Notes: generated from the sequence alone by a model not told the origin. Counted from the stretch's first letter, positions 9,318-19,598 are shown. The stretch is 64,000 nt of DNA from Choristoneura fumiferana (GCF_025370935.1 NC_133493.1:3656805-3720804); one strand, 5' to 3'. Translations and numbers: made by a program.

Positions 9318-9762
9318 ATTATCATCATAATCAGCCGTATGACGTCCACTGCACATAGGCATCCACCAATAGATCTCCAATTGCTGCAGATTTGTTGATT
9401 TTGCAGGTGGTAGGACCTTGTGCAAAGTCCGTCCGGATTGCTACCACCACCTTGCTCGCTAATCCTGCCGTGAAGCAACAGTGCTTGCACTGTTGTGTTT
9501 CGGCGTGGAGAGTAAGACAGCCGGTGAACTTACTGGCACTTGAGGTATTCCATCTTATTCCTCTAGGTTGGCACCGCATCTGCGATACCCCTGGTGTTGC
9601 AGATGTTTATGGGCGGTTGTGATCTCTTACCATCAGGAGCTCATTGCTCGTTTGCCATCCAGTCGAATAAATAAAAAATTGCTTCGGTTGGAAGCGTCCT
9701 GCATCCACCTTGAACACGCGGCTTTAACTACGTCTTCTATCCATCTCGTTGGTGGGTCCTAA
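9318..9762 (-). mobile_element. RTE-type LINE 3' end, split by another LINE
   Basis: Minus-strand 3' fragment of an RTE-like LINE. The TCATCA-type tail and the 'gacgtccactg' block lie at 9318-9385, and the continuation ggttggaagcgtcctgcatc lies at 9684-9762. The two halves are separated by the A-tailed LINE 9386-9676, which duplicated aattgct at the insertion point. The same fragment, uninterrupted, is at 58339-58477 and 22122-22235. Confidence 0.75.
9386..9676 (+). mobile_element. A-tailed LINE 3' end nested in an RTE fragment
   Basis: Family marker: gcaggtggtaggaccttgtg, then a body with ggagagtaagacagccggtg and tgtttatgggcggt, ending gccatccagtcgaataaa plus A. It is flanked by the 7-bp duplication aattgct (9379-9385, 9677-9683). 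Other copies are at 35838-36018, 48854-49085 and 58019-58308. From memory this matches a common lepidopteran CR1-like LINE 3' end (low certainty). Confidence 0.8.
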
Positions 9763-10086
9763 TGATGCGTTTAAAAAAATATTGCTTATTGCCTTAAGTT
9801 GTATTAAAATAAGTCTTCAACTTACGTCCGGTCCACTGGTTCTCTGTTGCGTCTCATTATGTGAATTATGGATGAGTCGAGACGCCGTAACGACATGCAG
9901 ATTAAGCCGCAATATGGCAAGCTGTGTGAGGCTGGATGAGGCATTGAAATGTTTAGAATATTTTCTATGGAAGCGGTTTTGTAGCAATGAAATTTAAACG
10001 TGTGAGTTTGTAGAAATGTTTGAAATATCAATTCTGGCATCATGTTGCGTTGAAATAAGCAGAAACGTAGGTATGGCTATTGTATG
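9763..10086. other. No recognisable feature
   Basis: A weak hairpin (gcgtctc ... gagacgc, about 9848-9882) is the only structure noted. Confidence 0.4.
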
Positions 10087-10401
10087 TCATCATCATCATC
10101 ATCATCCCAGCCTATATACGTCCCACTGCAGGGCACAGGCCTCCCCTCAGAATGAGAGGGCTTGGGCAGTAGTTCCCACGCGGGCCCAGTGCGGATTGGG
10201 AACTTCACACATGCCATTGAATTGCTTCGCAGGTTTGTGCAGGTTTCCTCACGATGTTTTCCTTCACCGTAAAGCTCGTGGTAAATTTCAAATGTAATTC
10301 CGCACATGAATTCCGAAAAACTCAGAGGTGCGAGCCGGGGTTTGAACCCACGACCCTCTGTTTGAGAGGCGATAGGTCAAACCACTAGGCCACCACGACT
10401 T
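10087..10401 (-). mobile_element. tRNA-headed SINE with (TCA)n tail, full length
   Basis: Complete minus-strand copy: the tail catcatcatcatcatcatc is at the left, and the B box (ggggtttgaaccc) and A box (ccactaggcca) are at the right. The CAT repeat produces a spurious poly-His/poly-Asp frame on each strand. Confidence 0.92.
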
Positions 10402-10821
10402 TTGTATGTAATGATGAAATATACGGGAGACGCGAAGCTGCACGTTTCATAAAGAAAATGCGTCAGCAAGTAGGTACTCATTTGACTGGCTTATTCTAGC
10501 AATCTTTGAAATGTGAAGTGTTGCTATGCATTTCTGTGGTAATCGATGATATGAAAATTGACAGACATAAAAGGCACCCTGATCACGAGTTCACCCACTA
10601 GCACCCTACATACATGTATGACAACTTCGTTCCAGAAATGTTAAAACAACATACAAAATATTAAAGTTATTTTACTGCTAGTGGAAACGGAGAAAAGAAA
10701 ATATAAGTTAACGTTAATTAAAGAAATTGTATTGGAAGATCGCGCAAAAGAAGAAAAACATTGTTGGCAACTTAGCCACATTTATCTGTGATTGCGTTGA
10801 CATGACACCTGGTTCCTATTA
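10402..10821. other. No recognisable feature
   Basis: Unique-looking AT-rich sequence between the SINE and the minisatellite. Confidence 0.4.
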
Positions 10822-11040
10822 ACTACCTGGTTATGTTACGATCTTGACATTCTACTACTTGGTTATGTTTCGATCTTGACATTCTACTACTTGGTTATTT
10901 TAAGACCTTGACATTCTACTACTTGGTTATTTTACGACCTTGACATTCTACTGCCTGGTTATTTTACGACCTTGGCGTTCTACTATCTGGTTATTTAACG
11001 ATCTTGACATTGTACTACCTAGACATTCTACGACCTGGGC
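10822..11040. repeat. 32-bp minisatellite, six full units plus a degenerate end
   Basis: The unit reads approximately actacttggttattttacg followed by accttgacattct, 32 bp. Six head-to-tail units span 10822-11013, each with a few substitutions. Degenerate half-units (gacctgggcacctggacatt) follow. No reading frame runs through it. Confidence 0.9.
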
Positions 11041-11605
11041 ACCTGGACATTTTACGATTTTGACGTAAGACGCCGGAGCCATATTTGGTATTCGAGCATG
11101 TCATATTAGCTATCGCAATAATCAAAATATAAATCTCAAAAAAAATAGTAAAGGTACTTATATTCATATCAAAACAAACATCCTACAGAGTCGTGTCAAA
11201 ATCTAGCAGTAAAAACAAATATATTTTTGTTTGCGTCAGACTTTGCTTCCGAAATTGTAACTTCAAGTAAGCATTCTTTATAACTTTCTCTATTCTCAAT
11301 TCAATATAAACATGATACCAGAGCAGAATACCACATCCGAATATTGTTTTAAAATATTAGCTATCATGTTTTCGCAAGGTCGTGTCTGTAATTTATTCTA
11401 CCTGCGATTCACGTCCCGAGTTTTGACTTGAGCAGATTACAGGGCTACTGATTTGTCTGGAGTATGGGAGCGACTCCATGACATCGTGTTACGAGAGAAG
11501 TCACTTGTTAAACCATAAGCTAAAATACTAAAATTTTAATCATTGATTGATTTAGCTGAACATTTTGCCACGCACAGTGAAAGTTTGGAATCAGCTTAGG
11601 AATCT
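11041..11605. other. No recognisable feature
   Basis: AT-rich sequence without visible terminal repeats or conserved frames. Confidence 0.4.
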
Positions 11606-11607
11606 TC

Positions 11608-12056
11608 AAAAAACTGGCCAAGTGCGAGTCGGACTCGCGCACGAAGGGTTCCGTACCATTATCTAAAGAACATTAGACATTAGCAAAAAAACGGCAAAAA
11701 ATCAAGTTTGTTGTATGGGAGCCCCTCTTAAATATTTATTTTATTCTAATTTAATTATCAATATTTAAAGTGATTAGGTATACAACTAAAGATTCTGTGA
11801 ACATTTGCTGTTATCAAACAAAAAACGGCAAAACAATCACGTTTGTTGTATGGGAGCCCCCTTAAGTACATATTTATTTTATCATATTTTTAGTATTCGT
11901 TGTTATAGCGGCCACAGTAATACATAATCTGTGAAAATTTCAAGTGTCTAACTATTACGACTCAAGAGATAGAGCCCTGTGACAGACGGACGGACAAACA
12001 GACAGCGGAGTCTCAGTAATAGCGTTCCGTTGGCACCCTTTGCGTACGGAACCCTA
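11608..12056 (+). repeat. Dispersed repeat ending in gacagacgg ... ggtacggaaccc-type sequence
   Basis: It starts aactggccaagtgcgagtcg and gcgcacgaagggttccgtac. The block gtttgttgtatgggagccc occurs twice (about 11707 and 11840), so this copy carries an internal partial duplication. It ends tgcgtacggaaccctaaaaa. A shorter copy is at 42265-42483. Similar sequence is very abundant in Lepidoptera as I recall; class not assigned. Confidence 0.75.
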
Positions 12057-12689
12057 AAAACGAGCCTACTCATTTCTTAAAGGGCCGGCAACGCATTCGT
12101 AACTCAGCTAATGTTATGGATCCAAAAAACAATCTAGAAAGAAAGAAAAATATTCTACTTATAATTTAAAAAATATATGTCAAAGCATACCGCAGCCAGA
12201 CATCGCAGTTCATTGACATTATAAGCCCAAACCTTCACAAGCACCTTAAGACTCCTCCATCCTTAGACTTCATCCTTTAAAAATTCTGTGTTAAATCAAG
12301 TTTTAATCTTAATTTACACTAAAACATAAGCACATACTCGTATGTACTCAGACGCTAGAGAGCTCAAAGGGAATTGGCAATGAGGCGACCATCTAACGAG
12401 ATTTAGTATTCTGATTGTAGAATATGCAATTTCTGAGTTTAGGCGTCGCTCAAAGCACTAGGGATAGAAACTAAGGTTTTTATTTCGTTTTGTGTTTAAC
12501 TCATAGGACAGTTGGGTTTTTTATCGTTAGACTTTAATTTGCCATAAAGTTATTTATGTCTAAAACCCCATTCTATGACACGACATTAAAAAAATAACTG
12601 AAAACAATGATCTCCAATAAATGAAACTACAGAAAAGAAAATGTTACGAGGAAGTTAGTCCATGATTTCAAAAAAATCGGAAAAACATT
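12057..12689. other. No recognisable feature
   Basis: AT-rich sequence; nothing supportable. Confidence 0.4.
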
Positions 12690-12860
12690 GATTTCGTCAA
12701 ATTTGAGAACTCTTGAATTTACAATATACTGTACGTTATTATGAAAATAGAGATATGCAAACAGTATTTAGCGAAGAGAAATACGAATTCGGTTGAAAAT
12801 TAAATTTATGGCGATTTTTCGAAAATGTGTACCTATACCTACCTGTCTCTTCCAAAAACG
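12690..12860 (-). repeat. Fragment of the repeat seen at 61431-61790
   Basis: Inverted relative of 61640-61780. The shared blocks are an A-rich segment, cttcgcc/ggcgaag with the adjacent ccgatttt/aattcggtt, and gacaggtacata. Confidence 0.5.
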
Positions 12861-12967
12861 TGCTACTTGCGATTGTTGTCTTGAATCTTGAATTTTAAAC
12901 CTTCATAGTCCTTTTATAAGTAAAGGTAGCTTAAAACTGTTCTTCTGTTTCATGACACGCATAGTAA

Positions 12968-13347
12968 GGCAGTTGTCTCACCGCCGGCGAGGAAACGATT
13001 GGCTATCGACTATTTTCTCGCTCAAGAAACGAACAAAAGATATAAGATCCTGTGTGAGTAAAAGAGACATATATATTAATAGTTGATCGCTGGCGTTTCA
13101 CACTGCCGGCGAGAACTCGCTTTTCATCTTTTGTCGCAGCGACAAGAGCTATAAAACTCGCTGAGCTATAAAACTAGCTCAGCGATACTCGCTCAGCGCT
13201 GTTAGCTTGGCGGCCGCCCGGCTCGAGCGAGTGAAGCGAGTAATCGCCCGTCGTGCTCGAACACTCCGTTTTCACTGCGCGCCCACTCGTTTCTAGTTAC
13301 TCGCTCTGCTCGTTTCTCGCTCATCGTCGGGCGGTGGGACAAGTGCC
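12968..13347 (+). mobile_element. Harbinger-type MITE, copy A (380 bp)
   Basis: It starts ggcagttgtctcaccgccgg and ends ggcggtgggacaagtgcc, imperfect TIRs of about 25 bp. TAA is on the left (12965-12967) and TTA on the right (13348-13350). The interior has runs of ctcgctc/gagcgag and a gctataaaact duplication. Copies B-D are at 19599-19957, 22809-23153 and 32049-32428. Family definition: TIR beginning GGCA, 3-bp TAA/TTA duplication, no ORF. A PIF/Harbinger source is inferred from the TWA target. Confidence 0.88.
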
Positions 13348-13417
13348 TTAAGCTTTAATTTCTAAAATATTCAAACAAGTAATAAATAGTCAAATTCCAT
13401 ATGGGTATTGATTGGTA

Positions 13418-13730
13418 TAGCCGTGGTGGCCTAGTGGTTTGACCTATCGCCTCTCAAGCAGAGGTTCGTGGGTTCAAACCCCGGCCCGCACCTCTGAGTT
13501 TTTCGAAAATTCATGTGCGAAATTACATTTGAAATTTACCACGAGCTTTACGGTGAAGGAAAACATCGCGAGGAAACCTGCACACACCTGTGAAGTAATT
13601 CAATGGTATGTGTGAAGTTCCCAATCCGCACTGGGCCCGCGTGGGAACTACGGCCCAAGCCCTCTCATTCTGAGAGGAGGCCTGTGCCCAGCAGTGGGAC
13701 GTAAATAGGCTGGGATGATGATGATGATGA
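13418..13730 (+). mobile_element. tRNA-headed SINE, full length
   Basis: A box tggcctagtggtttgac, B box gggttcaaacccc, complete body, and tail gatgatgatgatgatga. It is followed after about 10 bp by an RTE LINE 3' end in the same orientation. Confidence 0.92.
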
Positions 13731-13740
13731 TTGAGAGTTA

Positions 13741-13830
13741 CAAGTGGCGAGTTGTCGTTCATTGTGGCGTTCTAAGGAGGAGGTATGTTCACCAGTGGAT
13801 GTCTTCCGGCTGATGATGGAGATGATGAAA
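13741..13830 (+). mobile_element. RTE-type LINE 3' terminus
   Basis: The reading QVASCRSLWRSKEE followed by tggatgtcttccggctgatg is the terminal coding sequence and GAT-rich tail of an RTE-like ORF. Matching ends are at 60272-60430 (plus) and 50436-50560 (minus). Confidence 0.75.
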
Positions 13831-13984
13831 TAGCGTATCATTTGTTCTGTTTTTTTCCTGCTCTAGCATCTCTAAGTAGAACGTGTGAGAGCATTAGAAT
13901 AAGTTTGTGCGACATAACGTTGATTGCTCCCGACGCGTTTGCTTTAGCGATTCAGCGCTCGGCGAAACAATTAGTTCAGTTATA
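13831..13984. other. No recognisable feature
   Basis: A tract ttttttcctgctctag (about 13851-13866) looks like a splice acceptor, but no conserved exon follows. Confidence 0.35.
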
Positions 13985-14185
13985 CGGTATTTGACTATTT
14001 TGTATATGTTTTATAAATTAAAACTACACAATGCCTGTTATCGAATAAAAAAATATTTTTTAAGCTACCTTTACAAATAACAAAGTTATCAGGGTTTGAA
14101 ATTCAAGATTAGACAGAGAAAGACATATTGGCATGTGACGGCACACGCCAGTACCGCCATACTTGCTGCGCGAAATGAATCAGGT
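13985..14185 (+). repeat. Dispersed repeat, copy of 61431-61650
   Basis: Begins acggtatttgactattttgt and contains gcctgttatcgaata and aagctacctttacaaataac; ends near ccatacttgctgcg. It matches 61431-61625 closely across about 190 bp. No ORF. Confidence 0.75.
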
Positions 14186-14219
14186 TGCCAAACGTTAGTT
14201 GCGAAACATTAGTGAGCCT

Positions 14220-14506
14220 TAACACATCCCACTGCTGGGCACAGGCCTCCTCTCAGAACAAGAGCGCTTGGGCCATAGTTCCCACGCGGGCCCAGTGCGG
14301 ATTGGGAACTTCACACGCACCATTGAATCGCTTCGCAGGTTTGTGCAGGTTTCGTCACGATGTTTTCCTTCACCGCAAAGCTCGTGGTAAATTTCAAATG
14401 TAATTCCGCACATGAGTTTCAAAAACTCAGAGGTGCGAGCCGGGGTTCGAACCCACGACCCTCTGCTTGAGAGGCGATAGGTCAAACCACTAGGCCACCA
14501 CGGCTT
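14220..14506 (-). mobile_element. tRNA-headed SINE lacking its GAT tail
   Basis: Minus-strand copy from cacatcccactgctgggc to the A box (accactaggccaccacggc). The (GATGAT)n tail is absent at the left end. Confidence 0.9.
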
Positions 14507-14829
14507 CCTCAACACATAACCTCTATTAATCTTCACTATAAACTTATACGTATGTACTTATAGAGCAAGTAATTATGAAACTAGTTTCCTCAAAATTCAT
14601 CTCGTGTAAATTCGGCACGTGTGCCGTCATAAAAGATGATTTTATAATGTCAACTTCACCTATGAGAAAATGGGAGCTAATGGTAGAACATAAGGTAGAA
14701 ATTAAAGTGAAGGTGAAGTGAGTTGTTTTGATAGTGTGCCCATGTCGCTATCTTTAGTGGGAGTTACTCAATTGGAAAATATTTACGAAAAACTATAGCT
14801 GGTAGTAGTGAGAAATTAGTTTTAAATTG
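14507..14829. other. No recognisable feature
   Basis: AT-rich; nothing supportable. Confidence 0.4.
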
Positions 14830-15500
14830 TAGACAGATTCATGAGGAAACCTTTGGGCATGTTGAGAGAGTTAATGAAAATAGATTGACTAGGCAAATCT
14901 ATAAGACGAGCGTGAATGGGAACGTTGGGAGAGGAAGGCTTAGACGAACGTACCACGATGAAATCGAGCACGTTCTGAAGAAAGGTCTGGTCAGGAGTAC
15001 TCTAAACCGACGTGCATGCATGAAAAGATTGCTGAATGTAGAGGAAGCGAGAGTTGTATGCCAGGATCGTAGCAAGTGGAAGGATGTAGTACCTCATAGT
15101 CAAAATACCATAAACGGGACTTATCACGCTATTTTTACACGAGTAATATATTACCTCGACGTTTCGGCAACGTTACAGTTGCCGTGGTCACGAGTAGACT
15201 GAAGTGTGGGGTGTCAAGTCTGCCTAGCAGCGCGAGTTCTTCGAACTACCCGCACTTGATCACTAATAGTACCGGCACTTCGTATCACGAACTACCCGCA
15301 CTTGGTCACTTTTATTAGTCACCCTATCACACCGAGACACAACACTAACAACGTCCTAAAAAAGGCATCGTCGTAAAAAAAAAAAAAAAATAGCGTGATA
15401 AGTCCCTTTTATGGGTGGCGTTGAGTATGAGTGAGAATCACGAAAGTTTGTAACGTTATGTTCTGCCTACCCCGTTGGGAAAGAGGTGTGATATTATGTA
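14830..15500 (+). mobile_element. LINE ORF C-terminus and 3' end, interrupted by a TIR element
   Basis: The plus strand reads FGHVERVNENRLTRQIYK ... CMKRLLNVEEARVVCQDRSK, the typical C-terminal end of a LINE reverse-transcriptase polyprotein. It is followed after the insertion by tctgcctaccccgttggg and gaggtgtgat. Uninterrupted 3' ends of the same family are at 27700-27795 (plus) and 34078-34196 (minus). The insertion lies between gatgtag and tctgcctacc. Confidence 0.75.
15088..15458. mobile_element. TIR element inserted in the LINE 3' end
   Basis: Inverted arms lie at about 15105-15136 (gggacttatcacgctattttt) and 15385-15413 (aaaaatagcgtgataagtccc), with about 250 bp between. A poly-A run is internal. 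Outer boundaries are set only by where the host LINE stops and resumes; no clean target duplication could be fixed. Confidence 0.6.
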
Positions 15501-15544
15501 CTCGTAATGTAGACGGACTACTACAGTGTACTACTTGATGTGAA

Positions 15545-15661
15545 AAACCGCGGTGGTGGTAGCGTGGTAGTTTAATCTATGGTCTCTCAAGCACAGGGTC
15601 GTAGGTTCGAACTCAAGCTTGCACCTCTGAGTTTTTCGAAATTTATGTGTGACATTTGAAA
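15545..15661 (+). mobile_element. SINE head only (tRNA-like part)
   Basis: ggtagcgtggtagtttaatc (A box region), ggtcgtaggttcgaactc (B box) and the following gagtttttcgaaattta are present. The body and tail are missing. Confidence 0.7.
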
Positions 15662-16040
15662 ACAGTGAGATACAAAGCTTTATAAATTTCCCCCATTCAT
15701 ATTTAAATCTATCTATGAACACTTAGTGAGGTATCATTAGGACGCACCAATGGTAGCTACTATAATAATTATGACTATTAAGACAGTCCAGCGCTAATGC
15801 GGCAAGTATTTTTTTATGCCCTTGTAAATAAAATGGATGCACTGTGGGATGATTGTTTGATGGACAAATGCAAAAGTTACTCTGCCTGTGTTTCTTTCTG
15901 TTATTTCTTTAGGCTTAAACCGTTGAGCCTATTTAGTTGAAATTAGGTATTGAGATAGTTTTAGACTGAGAAGGAGATAAAAAAGCGGGGAAAAGCTAGT
16001 AAAGTAATATGTTTATCACATAAGCCAAGCAACCACAAAC
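15662..16040. other. No recognisable feature
   Basis: Nothing supportable. A short block at 16055-16085 (cgaactctctacgagttca) recurs inverted at about 40945-40970. Confidence 0.4.
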
Positions 16041-16264
16041 AACATGCTAAATGGAACGCGCTTCGAACTCTCTACGAGTTCATTATCAGAGCTAATACAC
16101 GTTCGTCGATGTACATGTTGAGTTTCTGATCGTTATACCGCTATGACGGCACTTATGTATCGCACCTTAGCTGTGTATCCACTCCAAGCGGAGCGGTCTC
16201 CGTACGGTGTCCTTTTAACATGCAATGGTGAACTGCATAGATGTGCTTCCACTGAATTAGGAGT

Positions 16265-16345
16265 CATAAACGGTCTGAGTGGAGAGCCTTGGGGGAGGCC
16301 TACGACCAGCAGTGGACGTCTTTCAGCTGACATGATGATGATGCA
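16265..16345 (+). mobile_element. RTE-type LINE 3' terminus
   Basis: Reads RSEWRALGEAY then cagcagtggacgtctttcag and catgatgatgatg. Same subfamily as 38215-38535 and 20476-20602. The flanking sequence is rich in gcggagcgg and its complement, as if the LINE landed in a small palindromic element. Confidence 0.75.
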
Positions 16346-16534
16346 ACTTGTTACTCCGCTCCGCTGACTCCGCTACCTCCGTTTCCTTCTTCTTTCTTCA
16401 TCCTTGTTGAGTGCAAGTTGAGCATAAATTCCGTTGTCAGCGTCTACAGGTAGATTTAAAAGAGCTGGCAAGAATGGATTGAACGAAAGTTATTGAGACA
16501 TATTTGTATGAAAATGACGGATTCATGGCATTTT

Positions 16535-16625
16535 CATTTTTCGAAAATACAAACGGGATACCCGTAAAAGTAACAAATTTGGAGTTGAAATAAAAAATAC
16601 AAAAAGACTCCAAATAACCAATCAT
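16535..16625 (-). repeat. Short dispersed repeat (gtaacaaatttggagttgaa)
   Basis: aaaagtaacaaatttggagt and aaataaaaaatacaaaaagac recur at 39650-39735 next to a tRNA-like head, and inverted at about 54797-54855 inside a hAT-type element. Probably a SINE body. Confidence 0.6.
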
Positions 16626-16699
16626 AATTTTCATTTTTGTCTTAAGTGTATTCAAATACGTAACACATAGATACTATACTATAATATATCTCTTCTTTC

Positions 16700-16910
16700 T
16701 CTCTTCTTATTCAGCCCATAGCCACCCAATGCTGAGTGTAGGCATCCTGCATTGCTCGCACTCATCTCGGTCTAGTGCTCTCCTCATCCAGCACCTTCCC
16801 GCCATTTTGACCAGGTCGTCGGTCCACCTCATCTCGTGTCTACCAACGTTTCTCCGCACCGTTCTGGGTCTCCACTCCATCACGGCCATTTCGGCTATAA
16901 TATATATTCT
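16700..16910 (-). mobile_element. RTE-like LINE ORF C-terminal fragment
   Basis: The minus strand reads MEWRPRTVRRNVGRHEMRW then TDDLVKMAGRCWMRRALD. This is the end of an RTE-type polyprotein, equivalent to the coding part of 38215-38535. No GAT tail is seen. Confidence 0.65.
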
Positions 16911-17189
16911 CATTCAATCCATCCGTGCCAGCTTTTGTGATTCGAGATGTATTGCGCCGGCCAGTATTATTTCGCCATTTTTATAATTAGGGCCCTTCTC
17001 CATACGGCGACGTATTAAATTTAATCGCAGTGCGTTGCCGCGACTAAATGACGCGATTAAAAGGCCTCGGGTATTCTAAAGCGTGAAACTGCTTGACTAC
17101 CTATTAGATCGCAGATGAATGCGACGTCGGGGACGGTGACTCAACGGGGTCACGCCGTTTCGTCACCAAATTAGTTTTAAATATTGATT

Positions 17190-17277
17190 ATAAATATGTA
17201 TGTTAGTCTGTAAGGTATTTATTGTATGGGCCAAGTTGCCCGAAATAAATGAATTTATTATTATTATTCTTATTATT
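17190..17277 (+). mobile_element. Truncated LINE 3' end with (ATT)n tail
   Basis: gtctgtaaggtatttattgt and cgaaataaatgaatttatta are followed by an (ATT)n run. The layout matches 3' untranslated ends of lepidopteran LINEs; family not assigned. Confidence 0.5.
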
Positions 17278-17380
17278 ATACACTACTAGCTCTTAGCCGT
17301 AACTTTGCCTGTCCTTATAGATTATGATAATTTGGAATATTTGAATGTCATCCTAGTTACCCCTAAACAGGGGATACTTA

Positions 17381-17535
17381 CCCCCTTATTCATAAAACTT
17401 AACAAGCCTATGTTAACTAACAAATGCTTTGTCCCTTTCTAACAAATACAAATGTCGAAGTGACAGATAAGGACAAACGAATTTTAGCGGCATTTTAACT
17501 AAAATAGGTTTGATTGTCGTTTATGAATAAGGGGG
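17381..17535. mobile_element. 155-bp MITE with CCCCC TIRs, copy 2
   Basis: Same length as the copy at 5813-5967, with TTA on both sides (17378-17380, 17536-17538). By eye the two copies differ at two positions (attaac/actaac and gtgtcag/gtgacag). Confidence 0.85.
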
Positions 17536-17539
17536 TTAA

Positions 17540-18611
17540 TATCTCGGCAATGAGTTTTCTTCAGGTAATAAATTACCTTTAAACAAGGATAGAGGGCGCT
17601 ATTAAATAATATTAAACTTCGCCTTATAGCTGACTTGTTTCTTTCATCTGCAATCAATAGATGGCGCTGTTTGATCGAACGTTTTGCATTAAAATAAATA
17701 TTTCTTGTGCATGTATTTTCAACGCGGGTTAATGCCGATTAAATTTTACCATACTACATTTTGGTTAAAATTCAATGCATTCATAACTTCAGCTGCCACA
17801 AATAAGCCATTTTTAAACAAAAACGCAGGGAAAAAGCGCTCGCTTTACAAATTCATATTTACACCGATGTTTCCGACAATGTCGTCACGAACTAGTGCGG
17901 CGTAATTTTCGCACCACAATATGTGTAGCGTAATATGTGAAACGCTAAAATGTAATTGTGATGAAAACCTTACAGAGTCAAAGCTTCGCACAGATTACTA
18001 CGGGATGTAGAAAGTCGTAGTTGTGGCCTTTTAAGCAGAGAGTCGTAGTAGTTTTGAGCAAAATTTGTTCCCTGATTCTCGTTAATCGCGGTCTACATAC
18101 CGTAGTAAGTTTGTCTAGTATAATTGACTGTGAATCATTAAAACTAGGGATGGGCAGACAAAACTATTCATTTTCTCGTGGTCTTAGTATGGAGTCAACA
18201 GACATGGAATCAAGTCTCGACACTACACTATCTCAGTTAAAAATCATAAAATAATTCTATCACATTATTAAGTCCACAAGACAGGTCTGTTTTCTTCGGT
18301 GTGTATTTGGAAAAGACATTACAACAAATTATTATTATTCGTAAAGTTTAGTTTACTTGAGCGCCTTATTAGTTCCCTAAAGGACTACTTGGTTAATTCA
18401 TGTTGCTACAAACAATCGATGATAAATCAATAAACAATCTAACTGGACTAGTATTGTGTAGATAGCGCTGTTAGGCACATTGACACCGTCCTTAAAGAAA
18501 TTGGTTGATATAAGTTCTTCTAATGGCATCTCAGTCACTCCCATGTATCGCCTAGTTCCTGTATTAAGTACTAACATAGTTCGTTGAAGCTTTGTCACCG
18601 TAAGGTTGTTA
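17540..18611. other. No recognisable feature
   Basis: The frame 18398-18598 (minus) resembles nothing I know. Nothing else stands out. Confidence 0.4.
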
Positions 18612-18877
18612 CTTGTATGCTACGAGGCGCAGACAAAAAAGTTTCCCGACCGTCCTTTCACTACGATATCAAGGTTCTATGTAACATATTTGGAATTCAA
18701 CTCTATGTAGTGTATATAAGGTTGATAACGTGAACATAGCGTGAGTGACGACGCTTTTGTATTTGTGGACAAAAGGCACGTTAGTTTTGAGTGAGTTTTT
18801 GACGGTTTGTGACAACTATTGTGATATTTTGATAATGAAATAGTGCACTGTATTTTGTTTTTAGTTTTAGTTTAGAA
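18612..18877 (+). other. Possible mariner-like 5' end, weak
   Basis: tacgaggcgcagacaaaaaa and gtttcccgaccg resemble the start of some mariner TIRs. The following sequence looks like an untranslated leader (tgtatataaggttgataacg). No transposase and no second TIR were found. Confidence 0.25.
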
Positions 18878-18884
18878 TACTAAA

Positions 18885-18987
18885 TCATCATCATCATCAT
18901 CATCCCAGCCTATATACGTCCCACTGCTGGGCACAGGCCTCCTCTCAGAACAAGAGGGCTTGGGCCATAGTTCCCATTCCCACGCGG
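18885..18987 (-). mobile_element. 5'-truncated SINE with a clear target duplication
   Basis: Only the 3' third of the SINE is present (tail catcatcatcatcatcatc to cccacgcgg, with a small internal repeat ttcccattccc). TACTAAA flanks it exactly (18878-18884, 18988-18994). This shows that the GAT tail is the 3' end of a target-primed insertion. Confidence 0.9.
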
Positions 18988-18994
18988 TACTAAA

Positions 18995-19598
18995 ATGTTT
19001 TAAAAATCTAAAAAAGTCTACAATCTTAAAAAAACCAGCCGAAAACTACTAACTCTGCTAACTAGACTAGTTTCTGCCAAAGATAATTAGTGCCACGGCT
19101 TGAAAAACATAATGATTATTTTGAGTGGGGACCTTTTTAGTATCATTTACATTTTATGTTTTTTCTATTGTTTATATATTTATTAATTCAAAATAAAGAC
19201 AACAAGTGGTCCAAGAGTAAGTAAATATTTAAAACTTAAGTTAGTGTACAGTAAACATTTAAAAAAGATACATGATCAACATGAGACTGATCTTCTGCTG
19301 GTCAGCACCTGGACAAAGTGGCACATGCAAGGCGAGTCATATCTCGCCCCCAGTTTGCAGAATGGGGTTGGGACAAGCCCACAGCCAACCGAGCATCGAG
19401 CCAGTCTTCTTGCGCATGATGGCATAGAAATCATCCTATTGTTCTGTGATTGTGATATTTTATAACGTTAAATAAAATGACATGTATTTTTACCTGTTAT
19501 AAACTTTTACATTAAAAAAAGAAGCTTTTCCGTTCCACAGGAGAACAAAGCTGGCTTTTTCCTTGGTTACCGTTACGGCTTTGCCTTACAGCGAGTAA
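18995..19598. other. No recognisable feature
   Basis: 19290-19475 is locally less AT-rich and ends with aaataaaatgac, a polyadenylation-like motif, but no known protein can be read. Confidence 0.35.

Noticed and set aside
10016..10307. ORFs with runs of His, Asp or Met (also 13523-13762, 20413-20688, 60317-60508)
   Set aside because: They arise from the CAT/ATG/GAT repeat of SINE and RTE tails and are not proteins.
10822..11040. CRISPR array
   Set aside because: The 32-bp units are contiguous without unique spacers, and the DNA is eukaryotic.
13851..13994. Host exon after a splice-acceptor-like tract
   Set aside because: No conserved protein, no matching donor or neighbouring exon.
18612..18877. 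Complete mariner transposon
   Set aside because: Only a possible 5' end is visible; no transposase frame and no second TIR.
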